Origin: Paraburkholderia tagetis
Lineage (GTDB): Bacteria > Pseudomonadota > Gammaproteobacteria > Burkholderiales > Burkholderiaceae
Direction: 5' to 3'
DNA length: 64,000 nucleotides
NCBI RefSeq assembly: GCF_022213065.1
Contig: NZ_JAKLJA010000022.1
Span: forward strand, 1-64,000
Of this stretch, positions 49,221 to 57,509 are shown one piece after another (within the stretch, counting starts at the first letter, position 1; every line of letters starts with the position of its first letter). Position numbers and translations under genes: made by a program. The notes beneath the pieces are model-generated. The model saw only the letters and a list, made by a program, of their open reading frames with translations, was not told the origin of the DNA and did no database searches.

Positions 49221-50939
49221 ATGATCCGCTCCAGGAAAACGCCGCGCGACCCGCACGCCACCGCGACCCGCCATCCGATGCTGTCGCCGAAGCTGCCCGC
49301 GTGGCGCTCGAAGTTCATCGTGTTCGTCATGTTCGCGGCCTTCGCCGCGCTCGCGGGCCGCGCGCTCTGGGTCCAGGTCGTCAACCACGGCTTCTACGTC
49401 AAGCAAGGGCAAAAGCGCTATCAGCGCACGCTCCAGCTCGACGCCATGCGCGGGCGCATCGTCGACCGCAACGGCGCGCTGCTCGCCGTGAGCCTCGAAA
49501 CCTTCGAGATCTGGGCCAATCCCAAGGTGCTCGACGAAGCCGCGTACGCGCCGCTCGCCAAGCAGCTCGACATGCCGCTCGCGGAGCTGCGCCGGCGCCT
49601 GCCGCCCGAACGCTCGTTCGTGCTGCTCAAGCGCCAGGTCGACGCCGAAACGGCCTCTCATATCGACGAAATGGCCACCGGCGGCATCACGCTGATCGCC
49701 GACTCCAAGCGCTTCTACCCCGAAGGCGAATCGGCGGCGCACGTGGTGGGTTTCACCGACGTCGAGGACAAAGGCCAGGAAGGCGTCGAGCTCGCGGCCA
49801 ACACGCGCCTGCACGGCACGCCCGGCCAGCGCGAGGTGATCCGCGACCGGCTCGGCCGCGTGGTTTTGGAGCCGAGCGAGCGCGTGCTGCCGAAAAACGG
49901 CGACACGGTGCAGCTCACCGTCGACCGCCGCGTCCAGCAGCTCGCCTATACGCAGCTAAAGGCGGCCGTCGCCAAACACCATGCGGAAGCCGGCAGCGTC
50001 GTGGTGCTCGACGCACAGAACGGCGAGATTCTCGCGCTCGCCAACTGGCCGTCGTTCGACCCCAACAACCGCGCGCGCCTCACGGGGCGCCAGTTGCGCA
50101 ACCGCGCCGTGATCGACACTTTCGAGCCGGGCTCGACCATCAAGCCGCTCGTCGCGGCGCTCTCGATGGACTTGCGCAAGGTCAGCGCCAACACGATCAT
50201 CGACACCTCGCCGGGCACCTATCGCATCGGCCCGGCCGTGATCCACGACACCTCGAACCACGGCCGTATCACCGTGGCGCAAGCTATCCAGATGTCGAGC
50301 AACATCGCGCTCGCCAAGATGGCGCTGAACCTGCCCGCACAAACGATCTGGAGCAAGTATCAGGACTATGGTCTCGGCATGCGGCCCGAAGTGACCTTCC
50401 CCGGCGCCGCTGCGGGCCGCGTGCGGCCCTGGGCGCGCTGGCGTCCGATCGAGCAGGCCACCATGGCTTACGGCTATGGCCTCTCGGCCTCGCTCCTGCA
50501 GATCGCGCAGGTCTACACCGCCTTTGCCGGCGACGGCACGATGTACCCCGCGAAGCTGCTGAGCGGCACGCCGGGCTCCGCTACCGCGGGGACCGCGCCG
50601 CGCGCCGTAACGACGCCCGCCACGGCGGCGTCCATGCGCAAGATGCTGGAAATGGCGACGAGCGAAGGCGGCACCGGCCGCGCGGCCAACGTCGAGGGCT
50701 ACCGGATCGGCGGCAAGACCGGCACCGCGCGCAAGCAGATCGGTTCGGGCTACGCGAAGAATCGCTACCGCGCGCTGTTCGTCGGCATGGCGCCGATGAG
50801 CGCGCCGCGCGTGGTCGTCGCGGTGATGATCGACGATCCCGCAGGCGGCTCGTTTTATGGCGGCACGGTTGCGGGTCCCGTTTTCTCAGGCGTCATGCAA
50901 GGCACGCTGCAACTGCTCGGCGTTCCGCCGGACGCCTGA
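49221..50939 (+). CDS. class B penicillin-binding protein, FtsI/PBP3-like
   Basis: A 572-residue septal-type transpeptidase. One N-terminal membrane helix (about residues 30-50) is followed by the PBP dimerisation domain (RGRIVDRNGALLAVS). The transpeptidase domain shows the active-site Ser in EPGSTIKPL, SSN in QMSSNIALAK, and KTGT in GGKTGTARKQ. It is not in a dcw cluster: no mra, mur or fts genes flank it. It is therefore probably an extra FtsI paralog, which in other bacteria can serve special growth conditions. An A/T-rich promoter region precedes it. Confidence 0.92.
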   Translation: MIRSRKTPRDPHATATRHPMLSPKLPAWRSKFIVFVMFAAFAALAGRALWVQVVNHGFYVKQGQKRYQRTLQLDAMRGRIVDRNGALLAVSLETFEIWANPKVLDEAAYAPLAKQLDMPLAELRRRLPPERSFVLLKRQVDAETASHIDEMATGGITLIADSKRFYPEGESAAHVVGFTDVEDKGQEGVELAANTRLHGTPGQREVIRDRLGRVVLEPSERVLPKNGDTVQLTVDRRVQQLAYTQLKAAVAKHHAEAGSVVVLDAQNGEILALANWPSFDPNNRARLTGRQLRNRAVIDTFEPGSTIKPLVAALSMDLRKVSANTIIDTSPGTYRIGPAVIHDTSNHGRITVAQAIQMSSNIALAKMALNLPAQTIWSKYQDYGLGMRPEVTFPGAAAGRVRPWARWRPIEQATMAYGYGLSASLLQIAQVYTAFAGDGTMYPAKLLSGTPGSATAGTAPRAVTTPATAASMRKMLEMATSEGGTGRAANVEGYRIGGKTGTARKQIGSGYAKNRYRALFVGMAPMSAPRVVVAVMIDDPAGGSFYGGTVAGPVFSGVMQGTLQLLGVPPDA

Positions 50940-50975
50940 GCACAGGTCGCGAACCGCTGCGAAACCACAGGATTC

Positions 50976-51329
50976 TTAATGATGCAAATAAGCCGCCGGT
51001 TCGCCGCTGCCCACCGGCGCAGGGCCGCCGGCCTCGCCCGTCTGCGCGGGCTGTGCACCATAGCCCGATTGCGCGAGATCCTGCTGCTGCGCCATCCGGG
51101 CCTCGTTGGCGCGCTTGGCCTCGAGGCGGCGCATCGCGGCCTGCACGTTCTCGGGATAGTTCACTTCGTCGGCCATCGCGGGGTGATAGCCCACCGATTC
51201 CAGATCGATCAATTCTTGCAGCACTTGCGCGCGCGTCACCGGGCCATCGTGGCTGGACTGCGCGAACGAGATCGCCGGCGCGATCGCGATCATCGAAACA
51301 AGTGCCGTGCGTAATATTGCGTTCTTCAC
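50976..51329 (-). CDS. DUF4148 periplasmic protein
   Basis: A 117-residue secreted protein. Start at GTG (MKNAILRTALVSM) with GGAGAA upstream; the open frame extends 60 codons further, but without a signal. Signal peptide ends at SFAQSS. The DUF4148 core VTRAQVLQELIDLESVGYHP is followed by NYPENVQAAMRRLEAKR and a Gly/Pro-rich tail. Families of these small proteins are abundant in Burkholderiaceae with no known function. Convergent with the PBP gene. Confidence 0.85.
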   Translation of the reverse strand: MKNAILRTALVSMIAIAPAISFAQSSHDGPVTRAQVLQELIDLESVGYHPAMADEVNYPENVQAAMRRLEAKRANEARMAQQQDLAQSGYGAQPAQTGEAGGPAPVGSGEPAAYLHH

Positions 51330-51505
51330 CGTATTCTCCGAGGGTCTGAGCAGACTCGCTGCATGGCCGTCTTTCAGGAGCGGCCCGCGAGTCGATACGG
51401 CAAAGTCTACGCAGCGCGCCCGCGCGTAAAAATGGGCCCCGGAGGGAAAGATATTTGCTGAGCGCGGAAGATTGGTGAGGACTTCTGCGCGAGACGCGCA
51501 GCCGC

Positions 51506-52255
51506 TCAAATCTGATCGCGCCCGAAGGCGCGCAACGCGCCGAGATCCACCACATCCACGCGGTTATACGAGAGCGTGACGAGCCCTTCGCGCTCGAGCA
51601 TCTGCAACGCCTGATTCACGCGCTGCCGCGACGCGCCCGCAAGCATGCCGATCTCCTCCTGCGAGATCTCCAGCGCGTTGCCCGTCTCCGGATACAGATC
51701 GGGATTGAACATCTGCGCGAGCGCCTGGGCCACGCGTGCATCGACGTCGAGCAGCCGGCTGTTCTGGATCAGCGCGATGAACTCGCCCATGCGGTTGTTC
51801 AACTGATGAATCACGAAGCGGTTGAACGGCAGGCTGCTGTCCATGAGCCGATGAAATGTATCGGCCGGCACAGCCATCACAAGCGAAGGCTGCAACGCGA
51901 TCACGTCGTACTTGCGCGGCTCGCGCTTGATCACGCTGCCCTCGCCGAACCAGCCGCCGTGCGGCACGCCCGAGAAGGTGCAGCCGCGCCCCGACGCGTT
52001 GAAGATCGCCAGCTTCACGAGCCCGCTGCTCACGCCCAGCCAATGTGCGGACGGCGCCTCGCGCGCGGCCACGGTCGCGCCCGCCTGCCAGGACTGCGCA
52101 TGAGCGGTTTCGAGCACCCATGCGCGGTGCTCGGGCGCGAGCGCGCGAAACCAGACGCAGCGCTCGAAGAGCGCCGCGAGCCGTGCCGCGTCGCGCGCGT
52201 CGATCCGGCCCGGGCAGGGGCGGCTTTCATCGGGGGGCATAATGGGCTGCGTCAT
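51506..52255 (-). CDS. Crp/Fnr-family transcriptional regulator
   Basis: A 249-residue regulator; start at MTQPIMPPDE with AAGGT upstream. The N-terminal cyclic-nucleotide-binding-like domain (about residues 30-150) has a GGWFGEGSVI loop, but the FNR Cys cluster is absent. The dimer helix and C-terminal winged HTH (ISQEEIGMLAGASRQRVNQALQ) are clear. A divergent acyl-CoA ligase gene starts 160 bases away with two dyads between them, so this protein may control that gene and itself. Effector unknown. Confidence 0.9.
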   Translation of the reverse strand: MTQPIMPPDESRPCPGRIDARDAARLAALFERCVWFRALAPEHRAWVLETAHAQSWQAGATVAAREAPSAHWLGVSSGLVKLAIFNASGRGCTFSGVPHGGWFGEGSVIKREPRKYDVIALQPSLVMAVPADTFHRLMDSSLPFNRFVIHQLNNRMGEFIALIQNSRLLDVDARVAQALAQMFNPDLYPETGNALEISQEEIGMLAGASRQRVNQALQMLEREGLVTLSYNRVDVVDLGALRAFGRDQI

Positions 52256-52283
52256 CGCGCTTACCTTGAAGTGGGCGTCGCAG

Positions 52284-52314
52284 AGAGCGGACGCTCTGTC
52301 GCGCCGGCGACAGA
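52284..52314. promoter_or_regulatory. overlapping dyads in the crp-like/ligase divergent promoter
   Basis: AGAGCG-GA-CGCTCT (52284-52297) overlaps TCTGTCGC-GCCG-GCGACAGA (52295-52314). Both arms are perfect. The site is central in the 160-base divergent gap and is a candidate operator; it does not resemble the CRP consensus. Confidence 0.55.
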
Positions 52315-52415
52315 CTCCCGCGCATCGTCCTGCTACGGTAGCGCGAATCATACCGACAAACCGGCAAGCGGCCCGTCCTTCGGGCCCTGCATGGATCGCC
52401 TCAGGAGACAGCATC

Positions 52416-54086
52416 ATGTCGCATCCGTACGAAGAAGGGCTCGCACAACGCGAGGCCAATTACGTCCCGCTCACGCCCATCGACTTCATTGCGCGCGCCG
52501 CCGAAGTCTATGGCGAGCGTCCCGCCATGGTCTACGGCAAGGTGCGACGCAACTGGCGCGAGACCTACGCGCGCACGCGGCGCCTCGCGAGCGCACTCGA
52601 GCGCGCGGGTATCGCGCACGGCGACACCGTCGCGGTGCTGCTCCCCAACATCCCGGCCATGGTCGAGGCGCACTTCGGCGTGCCGATGGCGGGCGCCGTG
52701 CTCAATACGCTCAACACGCGGCTCGACGTCGCGACCATGCTGTTCATGCTGCGTCACGGCGAGGCGAAGGTGCTCATCGTCGACACCGAATTCGGCGCGC
52801 TCGCGCAACGCGCGGCGCTCGAATTTCCGGAGTTGAAGATCATCACCGTGGCCGACGTCGCGCCCGCCGACCCGGAGCATTTCCCGCGCGGCATCGACTA
52901 CGAGGCCTTTCTCGAACAGGGCGACCCCGAGTTCGCCTGGCAGCCGCCCGCGAACGAGTGGGACGCGATCGCGCTGAACTACACTTCGGGCACCACCGGC
53001 GACCCGAAGGGCGTCGTCTATCACCATCGCGGCGCGCATCTGAACGCGGTGAGCAATATCCTCGAATGGGATATGCCCAAGCACGCGGTGTATCTGTGGA
53101 CGCTGCCGCTGTTTCATTGCAACGGCTGGTGCTTCGCGTGGACCGTGGCGGCGCGCGCGGGCGTGAACGTGTGCCTGCGCAAATTCGACGCGAAGCTCGT
53201 GTTCGAGTTGATCCGCAGCGAAGGCGTCACGCACTATTGCGGCGCGCCCATCGTGCAGGGCGCGCTGGCCGATGCGCCTGCCGAATATCGCGCGGGCATC
53301 GCGCACACGGTGCGCACGATGGTGGCGGGCGCGCCGCCCGCGCCGGCGGTGATCGCGAAGATGAAGACGATCGGTATCGAGCTCACGCATGTCTACGGGC
53401 TCACCGAAGTCTACGGTCCAGCTTCGGTGTGCGCGGTTCAGGAGAGCTGGAAGACGCTGCCCGAGGACGAACAGGCGCGCCTCGCCGCGCGCCAGGGCGT
53501 GCGCTATCACCTGCAAAGCGGCATCAGCGTGCGCAATCCCGAGACGATGGCGCCCGTGCCGGACGACGGCGAAACGCTCGGCGAAATCATGTTCCGCGGC
53601 AACATCTGCATGAAGGGTTATCTGAAGAACGAGCGCGCAACGGAAGAAGCGTTTCGCGGCGGCTGGTTCCATACCGGCGATCTCGGCGTGATGACGCCCG
53701 ATGGCTATGTGCGTATCACCGACCGCAGCAAGGACATCATCATCTCGGGCGGCGAGAACATTTCGAGCATCGAGGTGGAAGACACGCTGTATCGCCATCC
53801 CGCGGTCGCACTCGCGGCGGTCGTGGCGATGCCCGACGCGAAATGGGGCGAAGTGCCATGCGCATTCGTCGAGCTGCGTGAAGGTGCGAGCGCAACGATC
53901 GAGGAGATCATCGCGCATTGCCGGCTCTTCCTTGCGAACTACAAGGTGCCGCGCGTCGTGAAGTTCGGCGAATTGCCGCGCACGGCCACGGGCAAGATCC
54001 AGAAGTACGAACTGCGCGCACAAGTGGGCTCGCAAAGCGCGATTGATATGAACACGCAACCCGATGCTGCAAAGCACCCGAAGTGA
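52416..54086 (+). CDS. acyl-CoA ligase (AMP-forming, AlkK-like)
   Basis: A 556-residue ANL enzyme; start at MSHPYEEGL with AGGAGA upstream. Signature blocks are NYTSGTTGDPKGVVYHHRG, the YGLTEVYGP adenine site, WFHTGDLGVM, and PRTATGKIQKYELR with the catalytic Lys. The PLFHCNGWCFAW segment is typical of the medium-chain AlkK/DmdB-like group. It would activate fatty or aryl acids to CoA esters. It lies outside the acyl-CoA island and is divergent from a Crp/Fnr-type regulator. Confidence 0.92.
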   Translation: MSHPYEEGLAQREANYVPLTPIDFIARAAEVYGERPAMVYGKVRRNWRETYARTRRLASALERAGIAHGDTVAVLLPNIPAMVEAHFGVPMAGAVLNTLNTRLDVATMLFMLRHGEAKVLIVDTEFGALAQRAALEFPELKIITVADVAPADPEHFPRGIDYEAFLEQGDPEFAWQPPANEWDAIALNYTSGTTGDPKGVVYHHRGAHLNAVSNILEWDMPKHAVYLWTLPLFHCNGWCFAWTVAARAGVNVCLRKFDAKLVFELIRSEGVTHYCGAPIVQGALADAPAEYRAGIAHTVRTMVAGAPPAPAVIAKMKTIGIELTHVYGLTEVYGPASVCAVQESWKTLPEDEQARLAARQGVRYHLQSGISVRNPETMAPVPDDGETLGEIMFRGNICMKGYLKNERATEEAFRGGWFHTGDLGVMTPDGYVRITDRSKDIIISGGENISSIEVEDTLYRHPAVALAAVVAMPDAKWGEVPCAFVELREGASATIEEIIAHCRLFLANYKVPRVVKFGELPRTATGKIQKYELRAQVGSQSAIDMNTQPDAAKHPK

Positions 54087-54411
54087 AGGCTATTTAAATT
54101 AATAACGATATAAAAATGAAAGAATAGCCCATTGCGGCCGGTGGATTCGAGCGTCCGCCGGCCAACTTATGTTACGGCTCTTGACACCCCGGTCCTTTGA
54201 ATTTCGCAACCAATCTTTAGAAACCGGCAGTAATCCGTTACGCATCAAGGCTCGACTGTCAGGTGCGCATTTTTTGTGCAGCGATTGGCTCGAAATTAAA
54301 GATTACAAGTGCTCACGTATTGATCGTCTTGCCCTCGATAAGCTTTGCTGCATGGTCGAGTACAACGCAATGTGTTGTGCGTCACGACAAACTCGAAGAG
54401 GAGCAATGCCT
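54087..54411. other. A/T-rich intergenic region
   Basis: About 325 bases, unusually A/T-rich at 54087-54125 and 54170-54310. A GGCCGG/CCGGCC hairpin (54136-54163) may end the ligase transcript. No RNA gene could be recognised. Confidence 0.4.
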
Positions 54412-54750
54412 ATGAATACGAAGAACTGGAAGATCCCCGCACGCGCTCTTGCTGCTGCGCTGGTCGCAAGCGGTGCGCTGATGGGTGCCTCGAGCGCCTT
54501 CGCGCAATCTTCGCCATACGGGCCGCACGCCGGCTCGGCGCCGCAGTATGGCCAGGCGCACATGGTCCCGGTGGGCGTGGAATTGTCGATCGGCTGGCAC
54601 GAAAACCGTTACTGGGACGGCCACCGCTACTGGGAACGCGAAGAGTGGATGCGTGATCATCCGCGCGATGCAGGCCCTCCGGGATGGCACGAAGAACATC
54701 ACGAGATGCGTTACGACGAGCGTCGTCCGCCGCCCCCGCCGCGTTATTGA
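54412..54750 (+). CDS. small secreted protein, His/Trp/Tyr-rich
   Basis: A 112-residue protein; start at MNTKNWKIP because AGGAG is correctly spaced (an ATG two codons earlier is too close). The signal peptide ends at SSAFAQ. The mature part has IGWHENRYWDGHRYWEREEW, then a charged His-rich stretch and a polyproline C-terminus (RRPPPPPRY). Similar small periplasmic proteins occur widely in Burkholderiaceae, often annotated as hypothetical. Metal binding by the His-rich part is conceivable but unproven. Confidence 0.78.
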   Translation: MNTKNWKIPARALAAALVASGALMGASSAFAQSSPYGPHAGSAPQYGQAHMVPVGVELSIGWHENRYWDGHRYWEREEWMRDHPRDAGPPGWHEEHHEMRYDERRPPPPPRY

Positions 54751-54791
54751 TCGACGGGAAACCGCGCTGCCGCCCCTCGCGGCAGCCTGCC

Positions 54792-54834
54792 GAGGCCGGA
54801 CTCCCCCGATGGGAGACCGGCCTCGCTGCATTTT
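54792..54834 (+). terminator. terminator after the small secreted protein
   Basis: GAGGCCGG (54792-54799) pairs with CCGGCCTC (54817-54824). An inner CTCCC/GGGAG stem lengthens it, and ATTTTC follows. It may also serve the convergent response regulator. Confidence 0.65.
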
Positions 54835-54881
54835 CATCCAATTGATTCGATGTCCGAATCAGGGCTTTTTTCGCCCCGGCT

Positions 54882-55484
54882 TCAGTCGATGAGCTTGTTC
54901 AAGGTGGCGAACTCGATGAGCGCCGCCAGCGACGACACACCGAGCTTGTCGAGCACGCGCGTCTTGTAGGTGCTGACCGTCTTGTCGGAAAGGCCGAGCC
55001 GCGCCGCCACGCCCTTGTTGCTCATGCCGCGCGCGAGATATTGCAGCACTTCCACCTCGCGCGGCGAGAGCCCGTTGAGCGCCACGTCGCGGCCGCCACC
55101 GCAACTGCCTGCCGGAAAGCAGTCGTAACCGAGCAGCACCGCCTTCACCACGCTGCACAGTTCTTCCACGCCGCGGCTCTTGCTCACGTAGCCATTCGCG
55201 CCCGCGATGCGGGTGTGATTTGCCATGACCTGCTCGGGCTTCGCTGAGAGCACGAGGACGCGCGTGGCGGACTGCCTCGCGCGGACGCCGCGAATGACCG
55301 ACAGCCCGTCCAGCTTCGGCAATTCGAGATCGAGAATGACGAGATCGGGCTGCAATTCATGCGCGATGCGCAGGCCCTCTTCCCCGTCGCTGCATTCGCC
55401 CACCAGTTCATATTCGGTATTCAGAACGTTGGCGAGCATCTTGAGAACGATGGGGTGATCGTCGATAACCACGACGCGCTTCAT
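54882..55484 (-). CDS. NarL/FixJ-type response regulator
   Basis: A 200-residue two-component regulator; start at MKRVVVIDDHP (alternative four codons upstream). The receiver domain has the acidic pair in VIDDHP, phosphoacceptor Asp in VILDLELPKLDG, and Lys in GYVSKSRG. The LuxR-type HTH shows LSPREVEVLQYLARGMSNKG and DKTVSTYKTRVLDKLGV. This arrangement is that of BvgA/EvgA-like regulators. No histidine kinase gene is in the window, so the partner is unlinked. Confidence 0.93.
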   Translation of the reverse strand: MKRVVVIDDHPIVLKMLANVLNTEYELVGECSDGEEGLRIAHELQPDLVILDLELPKLDGLSVIRGVRARQSATRVLVLSAKPEQVMANHTRIAGANGYVSKSRGVEELCSVVKAVLLGYDCFPAGSCGGGRDVALNGLSPREVEVLQYLARGMSNKGVAARLGLSDKTVSTYKTRVLDKLGVSSLAALIEFATLNKLID

Positions 55485-55627
55485 TTTTTGTTCCATTTTT
55501 AGGGGCGGTATCGGATGCGCCTTTCGGCGGGAATATGACAGCCTGAACGACCACCCCACCTTTGTGTATAGGAAAGGTCTGAAACAAAGCCAGCCAATTG
55601 AGAAGGGTTAACCCCTGCCGTACAAGT

Positions 55628-55656
55628 TTGAACCTAACTAACGCGTGAATTAGACT
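55628..55656 (+). promoter_or_regulatory. promoter of the exporter operon with embedded operator
   Basis: TTGAAC (55628-55633) and TAGACT (55651-55656) are 17 bases apart. The imperfect palindrome CTAACTAACGCGTGAATTAG (55634-55653) fills the spacer and runs three bases into the -10. The start point would fall at or next to the ATG at 55663, allowing a leaderless message. Confidence 0.6.
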
Positions 55657-55662
55657 GGATCA

Positions 55663-56433
55663 ATGAATGCGCGCCGCGCCACCACCGCATCGCCTCTCTC
55701 CCCCATCGCGACCGGGGCCGGCAAGCCTCGCGGGCGCCGCCCCGCCAATGCCGACCTCGATATGCGCGAGCGGCTGCTGGCCTGCGCGACCCAGCTCTTC
55801 GCCGAGCAGGGCATCGCCGCCACCACCATGGCGCAGATCGCCGCCGCAGCGGGCGTCACCTCGGCCATGGTCCACTACTACTTCACCAACCGTGAAAAAT
55901 TGCTCGACGCCGTCGTCGAAGAGCGCATCGCGCGCTCCATCGCCTATGTGTGGGACAGCGCGGACAGCGAGGCCGCAGCCGACCCGCACACGCTCGTGCA
56001 GGAGCTCGTCGCAAGGCTCTTCGAAGTCACCGAGCGCCTGCCGTGGCTGCCGCCGCTCTGGCTGCGCGAAATCGTCAATGAAGGCGGCCTGCTGCGCGAG
56101 CGCATGCTCAAGCGCCTGCCCATCGAGCAATTGCAGCGATTCGTTGTCCATATCGCTGCCGCACAGCGCGAGGGTGCGGTGAACCCCGCGCTGGAAGCGC
56201 CGCTGCTTTTCATGTCGATCCTCGCGCTCGTCATGCTGCCGCTCGCGACCTCCCGGCTATGGCAGAGCACGCGCGGCCTGCCGAAGGTCGAGCGCGACGC
56301 GCTGCGCCGCCATGTCACCGCGCTGCTCGCGGGCGCCATGCAAGTGCCGGCGCCCATGCCCGGCGATGCGCCCGGCGCGAGCGCGGCGCCCGCGCGGACG
56401 CACAAACATCCCGCTCCCAGGAGCGCGTCGTGA
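55663..56433 (+). CDS. TetR-family regulator of the ABC exporter operon (CecR-like)
   Basis: A 256-residue repressor. HTH in residues about 33-80 (ACATQLFAEQGIAATTMAQI, then AAAGVTSAMVHYYFTNREK). The ligand domain is helical, and the C-terminus ends in an Ala/Pro/Arg-rich tail. It is the first gene of a five-gene operon; its stop overlaps the GTG of the adaptor gene. The palindrome inside the promoter spacer suggests autorepression. The layout matches E. coli CecR (YbiH)-YbhGFSR, where the regulator responds to antibiotics. Confidence 0.9.
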   Translation: MNARRATTASPLSPIATGAGKPRGRRPANADLDMRERLLACATQLFAEQGIAATTMAQIAAAAGVTSAMVHYYFTNREKLLDAVVEERIARSIAYVWDSADSEAAADPHTLVQELVARLFEVTERLPWLPPLWLREIVNEGGLLRERMLKRLPIEQLQRFVVHIAAAQREGAVNPALEAPLLFMSILALVMLPLATSRLWQSTRGLPKVERDALRRHVTALLAGAMQVPAPMPGDAPGASAAPARTHKHPAPRSAS

Positions 56434-57509
56434 GCGGCCGAAGCGAGCCCGGCATCCGCGCATGCGCCTCGCGCCAGGCTCGCGGCCCTTCACGCCGCAA
56501 CGCCTTGCCGGTGCGCGCCGCAACGCGTTCGATCGGAGCCGCGCTCCGGAACGCATTCGTCGCCCTCATCACCCTCATCGCCCTCGCTGGCCTGGCCGCG
56601 CTCGGCGCGTGCTCGCGCCACGAACCGCCCGTCTGGCAAGGCTACGTCGAAGGCGAGTACGTCTATCTCGCGTCGTCGCAACCGGGCACGCTCGCCAGGC
56701 TCGACGTGCAGCGCGGCCAGACGGTCGCCGCCTCGGCCCCCGTGTTCGCGCTCGAAGCCGTCGACGAAACCGCCGCGCGCGATGAAGCCCAGCACCGTCT
56801 CGCCGCCGCGCAGGCGCAGCTCGACGACCTGCAAACCGGCAAGCGCCCGCCCGAGGTGCGCGTGACCGAAGCGCAGCTCGCGCAGGCCCAGGCCACCGCG
56901 CGCAAGGCGGCGCTCCAGCTCGCGCGCGACGAGGCGCAGTTGCGCGCGGGCGGCATCTCGCAGGCGCAGCTCGACGACTCGCGCGCCCAAGCCGCATCGA
57001 GCGCTGCGCAGGTGCGCGAGTTGCAGAATCAGGTGCGCGTGGCGAACCTGCCCGGGCGAGGGGCGCAGATCGCGGCACAGGCCGCCGATGTCGCGGCGGC
57101 GCAGGCCACGCTCGCCCAGGCACAGTGGAAGCTCGATCAGAAGCGCGTGGCCGCGCCGAATGCGGGGCTCGTCTACGACACGTTGTATCGCGTGGGCGAA
57201 TGGGTGCAGGCCGGCAACCCGGTTGTGCAGATGCTGCCGCCGCAGAACGTCAAGCTGCGCTTTTTCGTGCCCGAGACGGTAGTGGGCTCGCTCGCGCCGG
57301 GACGCAAGATTCTCGTGCATTGCGACGGCTGCGCCGCGGACGTGCCCGCCACCGTCACCTGGGTCTCCAACGCCGCCGAGTACACGCCGCCCGTCATCTA
57401 CAGCAACGAGCAGCGCGCGAAGCTCGTGTTCATGATCGAGGCGCGCCCCGCCGTTCAGGACGCCGGGAAGCTCCATCCGGGCCAGCCGGTGGAGGTGCGG
57501 CTGCAATGA
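56430..57509 (+). CDS. HlyD/YbhG-like membrane fusion lipoprotein
   Basis: Periplasmic adaptor of a tripartite exporter, 359 residues. It starts at GTG overlapping the regulator stop (GTGA), with AGGAG upstream. A hydrophobic segment ends in AALGACS, a lipobox, so it is lipid-anchored. YVEGEYVYLASSQPGTLARL is the first lipoyl half, a long Ala/Gln-rich helical hairpin spans about residues 110-230, and AAPNAGLVYDTLYRVGEWV is the second half. Links inner-membrane ABC proteins to the outer-membrane factor encoded downstream. Confidence 0.9.
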   Translation: MSGRSEPGIRACASRQARGPSRRNALPVRAATRSIGAALRNAFVALITLIALAGLAALGACSRHEPPVWQGYVEGEYVYLASSQPGTLARLDVQRGQTVAASAPVFALEAVDETAARDEAQHRLAAAQAQLDDLQTGKRPPEVRVTEAQLAQAQATARKAALQLARDEAQLRAGGISQAQLDDSRAQAASSAAQVRELQNQVRVANLPGRGAQIAAQAADVAAAQATLAQAQWKLDQKRVAAPNAGLVYDTLYRVGEWVQAGNPVVQMLPPQNVKLRFFVPETVVGSLAPGRKILVHCDGCAADVPATVTWVSNAAEYTPPVIYSNEQRAKLVFMIEARPAVQDAGKLHPGQPVEVRLQ

